Translations under genes and position numbers: made by a program
Assembly: GCA_946803715.1 (NCBI GenBank)
Contig: CAMPET010000318.1
Span: forward strand, 16,722-49,163
Source of the DNA: Beroe ovata
Lineage: Eukaryota; Ctenophora; Nuda; Beroida; Beroidae
Direction: 5' to 3'
Length of the DNA: 32,442 bases
In this document: piece after piece, positions 10,901-19,740 of the stretch
Position numbering within the stretch: position 1 is the first letter of the stretch
Layout of the letters: the number at the start of each line of letters is the position of its first letter
The notes under the pieces: generated by a model
What the model was told of the DNA's origin: nothing
Seen by the model: only the letters and a program-made list of their open reading frames with translations
Database searches by the model: none

Positions 10901-12173
10901 GAAATACATATTGCCGGGAATTGGCCGTGAATGCCGTCAATTTGGTTGATTCATCGTCATAGGCGAGCTGAAAAAAGCTTTTGCTGAGATCCACAGTCGA
11001 GAACCATTTTGCTCCTGCCATCCTATCTGTCACCGTGTTGATATTTGGAAGTTGATATGTATCAGGGAGGCATTGACTGTTTAGGGAGCGAAAGTCAGCT
11101 ACAAACCTAAACTTTCCTGGCTGGTGTGGCTTAGGAACTAAGAAAACTCGAGCATTCCAAAGTTGTGTGCTGCCTGTGACATCTTTGAGTATACCATTTT
11201 CCAGCATGCCATCTAGGTGGCGTTGAAGTGCTTCACGTTGCTTGTAAGGGGTGGGAATAGGCGATACATATTGGGGTTCGGCGTCAGGCTTGAGTCTGAT
11301 CTTTGCTGTGTAGAAGTTGCACTTCCCTAAATCGAATTCGTGTCTGGAGAACACGTCTCTGTGAGACCACAATACTTCCTTCAACCTTTCCTTGTCTCGA
11401 GCCGGAATATCGATATCTGATATCCGCAGCTCCTTGAATAACCTAGCCTTAGTCCATTGATCCGGTGGACTATCCTGGTGGTAGGGGTAGGGATTACCCT
11501 GTGGAGGGTTGCTGCTGCGAACTACCTTGACCTGATGTAGAGCATTAGTAGTGTGTGAAGGAGGGTTGAAAAAACCTAACAGTTTCCTCTTGTGTAACAC
11601 CACCTCCTGGTCACTGAGGTTTAACACGCGTACAGGCACCTCGCCTGCTTCACTGTAGCAGAGTGATTCCCCTGTGAACAGTCCGTTCGCAGATAAATTC
11701 GATCTGACCTTAACTCTGCTAACAAAGTGGGTGGGTAGGGATATGAAATGTGATGATCCTGTATCCGATGCGAGTGTCCTGTCCTTGCTGTTCACAAGGA
11801 GCCCATGTTTACCTATGAAGTCCATACCAAGTAATATGTCGCATTCCATACTGTGTTTTACTACAATACATGTATGCGGTGCCACCACGCCCGCAATTCC
11901 AAGCGTCAGGCTAATCTCCCCGAGTGTTTCTATCCTATTTTCAGTAAAAGAAGTTAAAACATGTCGACTGGGGTCGACAGTGTGAACGTTGAGATGTCTT
12001 ATCAGTGAATAGTTTACTAGTGTGACGTGACTACCTGTGTCTACGAGACAGTTTACACCTTGCCCTTCAGCTGAACCTCTAACTACCACGTTCAGTCTGT
12101 TACCTCGGCTTGTAACCTTACGAGCCTTATATGTTTCGGGCCGATGTCTGTTCCGGCCCTTGTCTAGTTTAAA
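7911..12173 (-). CDS. pol: Pol: aspartic protease, RT, RNase H, integrase (-1 frame)
   Basis: The frame opens right after a TGA at the slippery site, so it is most likely made as Gag-Pol by -1 frameshifting. Numbering from a GTG codon at 12089 (not a real start), 1392 residues follow. Domains in order: retropepsin LVDTGSH (Asp17); RT ~270-480 with FSTVDLSKSFF (Asp367) and YFLDDLML (Asp432/433); RNase H ~570-690 with VTIDASESGYGADL and KTDCLSLL; a Ser/Thr/Glu-rich linker ~700-840; integrase with an H-H-C-C zinc domain (~923-967) and a catalytic triad Asp993, Asp1055, Glu1091, exactly D-x61-D-x35-E; a GPY/F module at WQGPYLI (~1229). A proline-rich tail ends it. The RT segment usually written FGLxNAP reads MGHLSSS, a clear divergence from typical gypsy RTs. 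Confidence 0.9.
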   Translation of the reverse strand, partial: FKLDKGRNRHRPETYKARKVTSRGNRLNVVVRGSAEGQGVNCLVDTGSHVTLVNYSLIRHLNVHTVDPSRHVLTSFTENRIETLGEISLTLGIAGVVAPHTCIVVKHSMECDILLGMDFIGKHGLLVNSKDRTLASDTGSSHFISLPTHFVSRVKVRSNLSANGLFTGESLCYSEAGEVPVRVLNLSDQEVVLHKRKLLGFFNPPSHTTNALHQVKVVRSSNPPQGNPYPYHQDSPPDQWTKARLFKELRISDIDIPARDKERLKEVLWSHRDVFSRHEFDLGKCNFYTAKIRLKPDAEPQYVSPIPTPYKQREALQRHLDGMLENGILKDVTGSTQLWNARVFLVPKPHQPGKFRFVADFRSLNSQCLPDTYQLPNINTVTDRMAGAKWFSTVDLSKSFFQLAYDDESTKLTAFTANSRQYVFQRMVMGHLSSSCQFARMIDQLIHSGVPLDQLAYFLDDLMLASEDIDTHISKLGLLLDKLAGASLKLMPSKCTLLRKSLEFVGWTISEQGLKVNDERVKAVKELQPPRNIKETQKVMGFLGYHRKFVRGFAGLAKPIYELIDKTRRFQWTQECHDGFEEIKRRIAEKITLTIPRVEDPDNTYVVTIDASESGYGADLSQWQDGELKVIGYFSKRVPKHKRKWSQSKLEFECLVEALLHFKLYLKGTVFKVKTDCLSLLSLEKLFAKSNATMIRRLNKLADFRFELEHLKGSENEIADFLSRYLYKQRTKDVGTQVGSGEMTPVQLIPQVGRVLQVSSTPSEPTPGIASPTEESSPTQENTSEEVLIDDTFLTSDWLMAERQNEHPQDVDLSRITVTPACVCSTDVSSGGVGDTSTISIKVRQVSNSITQQLELGDILDKETLKTEQDKDLVLREVKRWLEEGKPEKLQRLRLPPDLLTYWKHLKWITVKDGLLCKKWVLYHKDSKEVEIQKFLVLVPESLRETVLDQHHASLLTMHPGAEETYNQILRRYYWPKLREEVDLYVKSCVTCGSCKQPRAYLKAPLKHVITYTFGDAITIDHIIPTQQGATKRGNRFILSITDLFSGYVVALPCKTKTSAETIRLILHGWCLKYGYPQEILDDNDPGFTSEFFNEVLAYFKIKNTHGTPYKCASTSKAERSNKRINQALRVTLTGKQILDWDLYLNYVTFALNSLKSRHTGVSANFLLFGKHLNTPLDLQIDGEPLEFNSSVKKNSTAYGIYRTIRDICVKARRHAELDFQYADNSYNKRLQGPYFEEGDWVYTFIECPAHKFSKRWQGPYLIKKKLDDHVYVIDLGNKDKLVNIGKLKRYVKSRYSPAHLNAAAPDFQPKSQQKNDKYSEQNERERDGMEVEIIMPEIRPGSGPNNGTRPQNNSNPPDDWVIVDPPSPQVTPQIDSPNMATPAIDPADAAPTAPRRNPPRSRRTPNFLNILGRSAKSYD
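12138..12173 (-). promoter_or_regulatory. -1 programmed ribosomal frameshift signal at the gag/pol junction
   Basis: On the minus strand gag ends GAT TTA AAC TAG. This contains the canonical slippery heptamer T TTA AAC in gag phase (12167-12173), immediately before the gag stop (12164-12166). After a 7-nt spacer, a GC-only 6-bp hairpin follows, GGGCCG…CGGCCC with a 10-nt loop (12138-12159). The -1 frame after slippage is exactly the pol frame, which is closed by a TGA just upstream of the heptamer. Heptamer phase, spacer length and downstream structure all fit the standard simultaneous-slippage model. That it works in cells is inference. Confidence 0.88.
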
Positions 12174-13465
12174 TCATTCTGGGCGGAAGTACAATTGACA
12201 GCAATGTGCCCCACAAGGTGGCATCTGAAACATCTCCTGTTCTCTGGTCGACGAGACCTGTTCTGTCCTCTGAACGGCACGTATCTACCTGATCTTCCTC
12301 TACCTGCTGGTGTCACCTCCCTGCCTCGTCCGGGCAGTACCTCACCTTCACGCTGTCCGCGTGAGTATGCCTCACCTTCACGTTGTCCGCGTGACCAATA
12401 CCTGGGAACCTCATCACGCTGTCCGCGTGAGTATGCCTCACCTTCACGCTGTCCGCGTGAGTATGCCTCACCTTCACGCTGTCCGCGTGAGTCATGCTGT
12501 GAGCGATTGGGTGTGGGGTTGGGTGTTGAGTTGACCTTAAGAACGGGAAAGGGATCTGTGACAGTGGGAGTACGGGCCTTACTCATCTTCTCGAATTTCC
12601 TCGCAGCAGCAACTGCCGTCTCGAAGTCGTTCTCGGCACCTGGCGCAGTGACGAGTTTGTCGTAAACCTCAGCTTTCACTCCATGAAGAAATGCGTTGAG
12701 ACAAGCCTCTGCTCTCTCGTCCGCGGTGCGATATGCAGCCATGTTCGCGATGCTCCGCAACTTACTGGCAAATGCTTCCACGTCATCCTCATCTGCCTGT
12801 ACTACACCACCTGAAGTGAGTTGCTGGCGGAGTGCTCTCACGTCTGACTGCGGGTAAAGTGTGTCCCTACACTTTGTCAAGACTGTATCGACATCTCTCT
12901 TCTCACGGTCCGTGAGTCCTTCCACAACTGGGGCAAGCTTCTGCAATGTTGTGTCATCCACGTTGTTCAGGAGCAAATTGGAGATCATGTGCTCGGGGAC
13001 TCGAGCACTGGTAACGTATATCTTATATCTGTAACTGAAAGTCGAGAAATCGTCGCCATGTTTATATTCCTTAGGCTGCTGAACTCGTAACCTGGAAGAT
13101 AGTGCCGGGAAGGGAAATGCACTGCTATCCTCTTCTGACTGTTCCTGAGTAGATCCCGATAGAGGCATGACCTGCGCCTCAGTGCGTGTGGTTGGATTGG
13201 TGGGTGTGATTACCAGGTCACTCATGTCACTCTCAATCAACTCGAGTACTCTTTTACCGATTTCGGTCTTATGATTCTCTGCCTGGGTCAGCATTTGCTG
13301 TATACCCTCCCGATTCTCCCCATCAGCTCCATCGAGCTCAATCTTAAGATCCGAAACGGTCTTACTCAGTCCCCTCAACTCTGACTGAAGCTGTGACAAA
13401 CTTGGTGTGGACATGATGAATGAATAACTAGCTGCAAGCAAAAATCTGTCCGAAATTCGCTGCAA
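12164..13465 (-). CDS. gag: Gag polyprotein with CCHC zinc knuckle and decapeptide repeats
   Basis: An open frame of 433 codons. The second ATG (13414, MSTPSLSQ) is the more plausible start because it leads straight into a predicted coiled coil (~residues 25-80). The capsid-like region (~125-300) contains PKEYKHGDDFSTFSYRYKIY and a helical block with RALRQQLTSGGV. A basic, arginine/glycine-rich region follows (~345-410) with repeated SRGQREGEAY units. One zinc knuckle, CFRCHLVGHIAVNC (Cys412-Cys425, CX2CX4HX4C), lies near the end. Gag binds and packages the element RNA; the RG-rich repeats and knuckle are the likely RNA-contact part. Translation of pol depends on slippage at the last codons. 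Confidence 0.88.
   Translation of the reverse strand: MQRISDRFLLAASYSFIMSTPSLSQLQSELRGLSKTVSDLKIELDGADGENREGIQQMLTQAENHKTEIGKRVLELIESDMSDLVITPTNPTTRTEAQVMPLSGSTQEQSEEDSSAFPFPALSSRLRVQQPKEYKHGDDFSTFSYRYKIYVTSARVPEHMISNLLLNNVDDTTLQKLAPVVEGLTDREKRDVDTVLTKCRDTLYPQSDVRALRQQLTSGGVVQADEDDVEAFASKLRSIANMAAYRTADERAEACLNAFLHGVKAEVYDKLVTAPGAENDFETAVAAARKFEKMSKARTPTVTDPFPVLKVNSTPNPTPNRSQHDSRGQREGEAYSRGQREGEAYSRGQRDEVPRYWSRGQREGEAYSRGQREGEVLPGRGREVTPAGRGRSGRYVPFRGQNRSRRPENRRCFRCHLVGHIAVNCTSAQNDLN
12347..12491 (-). repeat. 30-bp tandem repeats in gag encoding SRGQREGEAY
   Basis: Five copies of a unit with core CACGCTGTCCGCGTG (plus strand), most spaced 30 bp; one interval is altered and encodes a DEVPRYW variant. 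Each core is itself a small inverted repeat (CACGC/GCGTG). The repeat keeps the reading frame and adds basic RG decapeptides to Gag. Copy number probably varies between genomic copies through slippage. Confidence 0.85.
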
Positions 13466-13620
13466 CGCAAAATGCTAAGTGTAGCTAAGTGTTTAAAACA
13501 CAGATAGGGACAAACTATACTGTACCTATATTCCACGTGAACACTGAAAGGTGATCCGAAAGGGTGTACTAGTACTGTAGAAAAACTTTAAAGTCAAAAT
13601 CCCCAAAAGTACTATAGGTT

Positions 13621-13639
13621 GATCCCACCGAGGCCACCA
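13621..13639 (-). other. Probable tRNA primer-binding site of retrotransposon 1
   Basis: The minus strand reads TGGTGGCCTCGGTGGGATC. It starts with TGG as expected opposite a tRNA CCA end and lies ~156 bp 5' of the gag ATG. Its complement, GATCCCACCGAGGCCACCA, resembles the 3' end of an animal leucine tRNA (GAATCCCACCGCTGCCACCA as I recall it), with a few mismatches. Another tRNA could fit better. The LTR end would be CGGACA, five bases further 5'. Confidence 0.55.
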
Positions 13640-13678
13640 GATTTTGTCCGAGCGTTAAGACAATAAAACACGTTGCGN

Positions 13679-14032
13679 TTTCGAACTTGTGAGTCTTCAA
13701 CAAAACATACACAGTCGGTAGCTGAGTGTTCCTACTGGTGTATAGGTCAACCATGTTCCTGTTAAGATGCCGTGTCTCACATATCCGCTTCCAGAGAGAG
13801 TTACATTGATCCTGAAGGTAGTTCAATAAGGATTTTCTCTGTCTGGCGTAGGAGACGATTGTTGGGTTGGCAATAGGACGAACATTTCCTCTGTTTTTCA
13901 CCATGGGAGCTATGTAACTATAAACCCCTGTCGAGGTAATGTGGTTGACGGTTAGCTGTTTGTGCTCAGACTTCTTCATCACCACAAACTCACCACCTTT
14001 GTCCATAAAAATTTTCGATAAACCATTAAGAG
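13679..14032 (-). pseudogene. Penelope-like RT 5' fragment, copy 2
   Basis: Closely matches 1728-2078. It reads DKGGEFVVMKKSEHKQ, APMVKNRGNVRPIANPT, NRNMVDLYTSRNTQLP and YVLLKTHKFE in one frame, better preserved than copy 1. It is cut at the N at 13678 right after the KTHK motif, so the catalytic RT domain is absent. Residues beyond that point in the same frame come from retrotransposon 1 and are not part of this gene. On its 5' side it abuts the ADNC-gene downstream region without the 2.26 kb insertion seen in copy 1. Confidence 0.75.
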
Positions 14033-14336
14033 TTTTAACAACATATCAAATAAGTACAATGTACCGAATACGCAAAAAGTACCGAATACCCACACAGTGA
14101 ATGAAACCAAAATGAGAAAAATGACTTGATAACCTGACTGGACATGATGAACAAAATGATCGTCTATGGTTATTGCTCAATGCTCATCTCCCTAATAGCA
14201 CCTAAAATGGGTATTGGGTATTTAGTCAAATTCGGTATTTAAATCAACAATTTCATCTTTATCGTGTAAATTATGCCAGTACGTCTACTTTTCTGACGAC
14301 ATCAGTGGGCACAATTTAACTATAATGTCCGACTTT

Positions 14337-17300
14337 TTAGATGTCATTGCACCCCGTGGTCAGGCTATGGGAGTTCCGTGGTTGATGCAGCGCTCTTCTT
14401 TCCTGCGAAGAAACGCTGCTCTCCTCTGAACACGTTTTAAAGTGCATGAGGGTAGACCCCCTCTGGAAGCTTACAACCCGTACAACTTTCAAAAGTGGCC
14501 TCTCTGTTTTGCATTGCAAGCTTGTCCCAAAGGACTTTGGCCATGACTCAAAATCTTGTGGTTCCATGACCACTGCGGATCCTACCCTGCTGACAGCAGA
14601 TACGAAGTCCTGAAAATCAAACAGCATCTTGGACTGTTTGATTGATAGTTCTACGATAGTGGAACGAATCTGCACTCATAAAATGGCCCGTTTGCAGATA
14701 CTTAACTGTTATTGTATCCAGGGGGATTGAACTGTTTGCCAGCCAACAAAGAGCAGTGACAAGTGTCCAACACTTGTTCTGTGCCCCGCAGTTATCTGCC
14801 CACAGAATTGCCACCGGGATTGCACAAGAAGCAAGATGGCGCGGATTGCCTTAACCCACGAGGATGTGACATTTTCATCCTTTCTCCCGGCAATGAATTC
14901 ATTCCATAAAACTGCCAGGGTTGCTTTGCCTGATGCAAGTCTCGCGAATATTTCATTGAATGTGACGAGTCTGCATGTGAATATGGGCTCCTTGTATTGA
15001 GGCATGTGTGGTAAAAGCAACACTTTCTCCATGCCAAGAGAGAAGCTGTTTTCTGAGAAGTTGACTTTATCTGACTCGTAAGCTTCCCTGGCATGTCTGT
15101 AGTTCCTCCTATGTGCTTCATGCTCGATACACGTTAAGCAATATAACTCACCTGCCCAATTTCGACATTATAGCACCTAATTATTGCTAAAAAATTAAAT
15201 TGTTGTCACTTACTGTACAAATATTTCAATTTCCATGCCCTTAATCTGACCGAACACTTACCTTCACATTCTCCTTCCGACTTATGTAGCTCATATCGGT
15301 CACACTTGCCACACTGCTCCTGTCCAAGCTTAGTGAAGCTGATTCCTAGTTCCTTTGCCAGCCTCCCATACGTGGAATTTGAAACCTATTCCTGTACATA
15401 TCTCTCACACATGTCTTGTACTGTCAACTCCGAGGGTGGGTAGAATCTGATTGGTTATTTATTCTTCAAAATTTTACTCTATTACATGTGAGAAGATGTG
15501 AACATGTGAGAAGATGTGTCTTGCCATGTCTGTACAAATTCATCATGTAATGACCGACCTGTTTGGAGCATGTTCTCGTCTATAGTGACTTATAGAGGGT
15601 TGATGCGTCTGACTATGAGCTTCTTGGTCTCCTTAGACAGAGCCCAAGCAACATTCCTCTTCTTTCTGATTACGCCACTCTTGGTCTCAATGGCAGTCTT
15701 AACAGGCCATGACGATCGCAAACCAAAAACCGGATGTCGGGGTTCATCTTTGTTACTGTTAGGACATAACAAAAAGCAAATCAACAGTGCAGTCATTGAT
15801 CGTCAATGAATTGACTTCGCTACTGACATTGAGGCACATCAAAGCAGCTGTACCTGCATGAAAAAAACCTGGCAAACAGGAACTGCCAAACTGAATCTCC
15901 TACGTCATTCAGAAGATTGTACTGAATGGTGACTGTGCGTGTCTTCGTCTGTCTAGTGTCCTTCCTTCTCCGTGACACACACTTTGTGAACAATAAACTG
16001 CCTAGCCAAGCTGCTGCCTGAGAATGATTACTCAAGATGACTGAAAATACAATTTATGTAATATTTCATTGCGATATAACCCACATCTTGGAAAATTTGT
16101 GATGTTTTCTTTTCAGTGAGATAGTCTTACCTTTCTTCTGCTCAGTCCCCAGCTAGTCGAATGCAGCTCACTGCTCAGCGACCTTTTCCTTGGTGAATTG
16201 CTTATAGCAGTCAGATTTGCAGCAACTGTCAGCTGTCCTCATTGGGTGTTTCTCTTTCTGCTCCAATCTTGCTGTGTTGGGAGATGGTCTCTGGTCGGTA
16301 CTTCTCTTATTCTTCCTTCTGGAAGATAACTGCTTCTTCCTTTGGTTGAGTGTCACAAGATCCTGTGGAATCGATGTTGAATACTTTAATATAATACAGC
16401 TCACAGAGAGTCCACCACTTATTTCAGATAGATAACACCTGTAAAATAGGAGAAATCAGGGGGAAAACTCTGTTATTTTTCCGTTATAGAGTGGTAATAA
16501 TCGAATTGAGTACCTATGACTTAAAACCGGTTATAAACGATGTTGCCAGAAGCGCCTAGTTGACGGTTATTACCGGTATTTTTTCAGCAGAAGTGATACT
16601 GGACTTCTTTCACGAAACTTTTACACAACTTACACAAGATTTTAATTAAAGTGCGAAAAATTTAGTCGTTCACGAAACATTTCAATCCGGAGGGACGTCA
16701 CACTTAACTTCAAATGTGGGTTTCACAAACTCCCCTAATTACTGCACGTGATCAAGGTAACGCAGGCCATGTGACATAAACACTAACCAATGACAGAGCT
16801 TTTTTAGTCGACACACACTCATGAAAAATTTGCCAGTCCTACAANTACATCTTGTTGTTGAAGCAGAAAAATGTATTGCCAAACACTTGAATATAGCTTG
16901 AATATAACTTTCTGGTCAGGGACAGGAAAATGACGACTCGATCAACCCTTCACAATTCATCACCCTTACTCGTGCAGGATGCATCAGGTTCTCAGAAGGA
17001 GACACGCTTGAGTTTGGAGGTGTTGCTTGTTGAGTGGCGGAGTTAGGTGTCTATGAAAATTTTTGTTAAACTGGTGGTCAAAAACTGTTTGCATTCAGTT
17101 CAAAGTCAAAGAAGAGGAGCTAAGGGTAGTTGTTAGCAATGACAGAACAGCTTCTAAATGTGGTTCCTAAATCGAATTGAGATGATCTAATGATGATGCA
17201 TAATCTGGTACGAGTGATCTCAACCGGTTCATGTGGAGGTATCAACTATCCAGCTAATAATAATTGATAGTTTTAGGTAGCTGATCTTCACCTGAAATTG

Positions 17301-17688
17301 AAGAATAAGGGGGGTGGAGAAGGTGAGTATGTGTAGGAGAAAAGAAGGATCCCTTCGTGTAACAGCAATTTATGATAAATAATCCCATAATAGACACTAG
17401 TTCATTATGATAACTATTTATTGTTCTTCTTAGGACCAGCCTAAGTTCACGTGCAAGTGGAGGCCCCCGACGCTCTTCACTGTCAGTGTCAGCCTGAAAC
17501 CTTCTCATCCACCAGCTATAGTGAGTCAGTGTCACATTTTGAGAGTCCCAGTCAGGTTCTGACGCTAAACTATAAGATCTCTCATCCATTGACGTTTCCT
17601 GTGAACTTTGAGACCTTTCAGCATCACTCTCCTCGTTCCCATTATCACCCATTTGCTCATCTTGTTCCTCCTTCCTTCTGCAGGACAA
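14337..17688 (-). pseudogene. Multi-exon ADNC/QNK-motif gene (DUF7869-like), degenerate
   Basis: Several minus-strand segments form one gene in order. An acidic, Ser-rich start (17254-17688, ERSQSSQETSMDE). A basic/cysteine exon near 16140-16400 (CCKSDCYKQFTKEK), ending at an AAG|GTAAGA donor. A segment near 15890-16020 with CVSRRRK. Pieces near 15600-15790. An exon about 15264-15440 with FYPPSELTVQDMCERYVQ and KLGQEQCGKCDRYELH, ending at a GTAAGT donor. A last exon from ~15128 with KVLLLPHMPQYKEPIF, LAVLWNEFIAGRK, ADNCGAQNKCWTL and FDFQDFVSAVSRV. The order matches uncharacterised DUF7869-type proteins as I remember them. Lesions include stops near 16170, 16155 and 15395 and frame changes in the last exon. 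Function unknown; the conserved acidic/Asn core could be a decayed nuclease-like fold. Confidence 0.6.
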
Positions 17689-17708
17689 GCACTTCCTGTC
17701 AGCTATGA

Positions 17709-19030
17709 GTACTAAAAAACTGCGGTCATCTTAATGCTCACCCGGCCATCAAAATAGGATTAAAGAAGGTCACGATTACTTAAACTGCATCAGGGAGTAA
17801 CTTAAAGTTAAAGTAGTAAAGTCAGTGTAAAGAGATTCAGGATTGAGTACTGAAGACGAAAAAAACAGTCCTGGCTAGAGGTAACAATATATGCAAGAAA
17901 AAATGTCATCTCGCTGAAGTGTTCCACTGGAGACAGAGCAGGAGAATTGCTCAACTTGTATTGCAATACAAAGGAGAAATGAACAGTGTATTTACTGAAT
18001 GTATGCTTTCGAAAGGGTAATACACTTATTAGTTAGCGTATCAAAAGATAAGGACAGTGTTTTGATTAATCATGGTAACGCCTATAACAATCATAATTTT
18101 TGTTATGATTAATTCATTTACTACCTTGCTATATAATCATGATGCAACTGTTTTATAGAAATGTGATCTAGGTTGCTTTCATTGATGAGGCTGCACAGGA
18201 ATTACAGCTATTTCGAAAATATTAAAATTTGTTGCAATATTTTCATAAAGAATGCTCATAGTAGGATAAGCGAAAAAATCCATGTTTTATCGACATTTTA
18301 TCGATTATAATTGGTAATTAGAGTTGGATTTTCAATCGCCCTTGCCGGGAGTATTTCTGGACTTTGAGACCTCAACCAATCTTTTCCTCGTGGAATTTTA
18401 CGTCACGAGTGAAATTTTAGCTTGTAGCAGCGTAAAATAAGGAATTAATGGCATAAAATGCGAAATTGAGGTACTTTTGTCAGAATATTTTCTGATCTCA
18501 AATGTGCCTAAGTAACGTTCAAAATTAATGGTACTTAAGCGTAAGTCAGATTTCAACAAAAATTTGGTTACTAGGTTAATTTTTAGCGTAGAAAACAATA
18601 CAATTACTTTCATCCTTGTCTGAAAATCAGTTTAAGCTACAGAGAACCCGGAAAGCCGTTAAGTACGTTTTGAAATTTTTGGCTGTTTTAGCCCGAAATA
18701 GGGGTTCCAGAACAGCATGTTCTGGGGGTCCCAAACTTACTCTAACGGTCCTAAGGCGAAGTTCTTGGCCCAATAAAAAAATTTAGCCAAAACATCAAAA
18801 ATGACAATGTTGTTACTTAACCACTACTGTCAGATCACGGCAGATGGTTAGGATTAGGTCAAATGTCAGGCAGTCAATTGTTGGGGGGGGGTCAATTGTC
18901 GCACTTCCAAGGTTTTGGCTTTTTGATTTACTGGAATCGACAGACCTTTTTGCAGATCCAATTGGCTATGATTCAGTGACTATGATGACGAAATGTGACC
19001 TGTGACAAGTGGCTCTAATACTTCGCACAA
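17709..19030. other. No recognised gene
   Basis: A/T-rich intergenic sequence. Short frames (e.g. 18398-18613, minus) have no domain. Notable small features are a G10 run near 18886, AT-rich inverted stretches near 18100, and the hairpin/rRNA-like block at 18701-18760 listed separately. Confidence 0.4.
18701..18760 (+). other. Hairpin followed by an LSU-rRNA-like 19-mer
   Basis: CCAGAACA-GCA-TGTTCTGG forms a perfect 8-bp stem inside a longer imperfect GGGG…CCC hairpin (18701-18732). Ten bases later CTAACGGTCCTAAGGCGAA (18742-18760) contains TAACGGTCCTAAGG, the core shared by bacterial/organellar large-subunit rRNA and the I-CeuI recognition site, but lacks the TAG before CGAA. Flanking bases do not resemble rRNA, so this is either a tiny relic or chance. 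Confidence 0.3.
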
Positions 19031-19093
19031 ATGATAGTGAGACCTTGGACAGAAGACAGGTCACCTGTCTTCTGTCAAAGATCTCACTATCAT
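19031..19093. repeat. Near-perfect 31-bp palindrome
   Basis: Arms 19031-19061 and 19063-19093 are reverse complements with two mismatches, separated by one base (arm start ATGATAGTGAGA, arm end GACAGAAGACAGGT). Such a structure extrudes readily as a hairpin and is rarely kept long-term. It sits 20 bp left of the 142-bp dispersed repeat at 19114. Confidence 0.85.
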
Positions 19094-19113
19094 TTACAAC
19101 CCTCAGTGACGCC

Positions 19114-19255
19114 TGTCATTCCCGTAAAATTAGTGGTATAGTGGGGCATTCAATGACGGCATGCTCACAAGATAGCTAAGGCAGCCGTTTGCCTAATCAG
19201 GCTATAGTCTAGAGCTCATTAACCATTTAGCATGATATATGATAGAAGTTATCAA
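19114..19255 (+). repeat. 142-bp dispersed repeat, copy A
   Basis: Begins TGTCATTCCCGTAAAATTAG and matches 30407-30548 over 142 bp with three substitutions (~98%). It stops exactly at the N at 19256, whereas copy B continues into different sequence. No coding content. It may be an LTR or MITE end. Confidence 0.85.
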
Positions 19256-19256
19256 N

Positions 19257-19740
19257 CTGGACAAGTCAAAACAAGCAGGCAGGGCAATCCTGAAGATGAC
19301 CGGGAAAGTGAGGGAACATTGCAGCAGATTTTCCCTAGATGAACTGAAGAGAGAGAATGGACTCGAGTTTCTTCTGACAGAACTCGACAAGTATTTCAAG
19401 AAGGACAGCACTCAAGAGCTTTTTCTGGCTATTGAGAAACTGGAGAAGTACAGACGGAACACAGATAAGGAGACCATCGTCCAGTACATTGAGGAGTTCA
19501 CCAGACTTAATGACAGAGTTGCAGAACTTACCACAAGTAACACGACTTATGATGATGGGATTTTAGCTTACAGATTGTTGAATCAAGCATCCCTATCAGA
19601 ACAAGATACGAAGCTTGTGAGAGCTACAGTTCAGAAACTTTCGTTTGATGAGATGGTTACAGCTCTGAAGAAGTGTTTAGGAGATGGAGTGTTAATGTCT
19701 CGAAGTGAAGTAAGTGGTACTGTACAGATCAAGCAGGAAC
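19257..19740 (+). pseudogene. Retrotransposon gag fragment, copia-like
   Basis: An open frame of ~160 codons bounded by N bases at both ends (19256, 19741), so probably a short contig placed here. It contains KREXNGLEFLLTELDKYF-like helices, EKLEKYRRNTDKETIVQYIE, DGILAYRLLNQASLSEQD and LSFDEMVTALKKCLGD (first string approximate, the others as read). The DGxLAYRLLNxAxL…KxVRAT pattern is, from memory, seen in gag of copia-type elements of aquatic animals (UBN2-like gag fold). No zinc knuckle, protease or start is included. Complete translation in one frame suggests a fairly young source element. Confidence 0.6.

Larger units (their letters stand above)
7911..13678 (-). mobile_element. Ty3/gypsy-type LTR retrotransposon 1, coding region intact
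   Basis: The minus-strand order is leader with primer-binding site, gag, a -1 frameshift signal, then protease-RT-RNase H-integrase, the Metaviridae gene order. Gag and pol are each open throughout, the frameshift signal is undamaged and all catalytic residues are present, so the coding part may be recent. The 5' LTR would lie right of 13640 but only 38 bp remain before the N at 13678, where unrelated Penelope sequence starts. No matching 3' LTR was found left of 7911. The missing LTRs may reflect assembly rather than biology. Confidence 0.85.

Noticed and set aside
12340-12495. Repeats considered as a CRISPR-like array
   Set aside because: Contiguous in-frame 30-bp coding repeats without unique spacers, inside gag of an animal retrotransposon.
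12195-12665. Plus-strand 156-codon repetitive frame
   Set aside because: Antisense of the gag decapeptide repeats; open because of the 30-bp periodicity.
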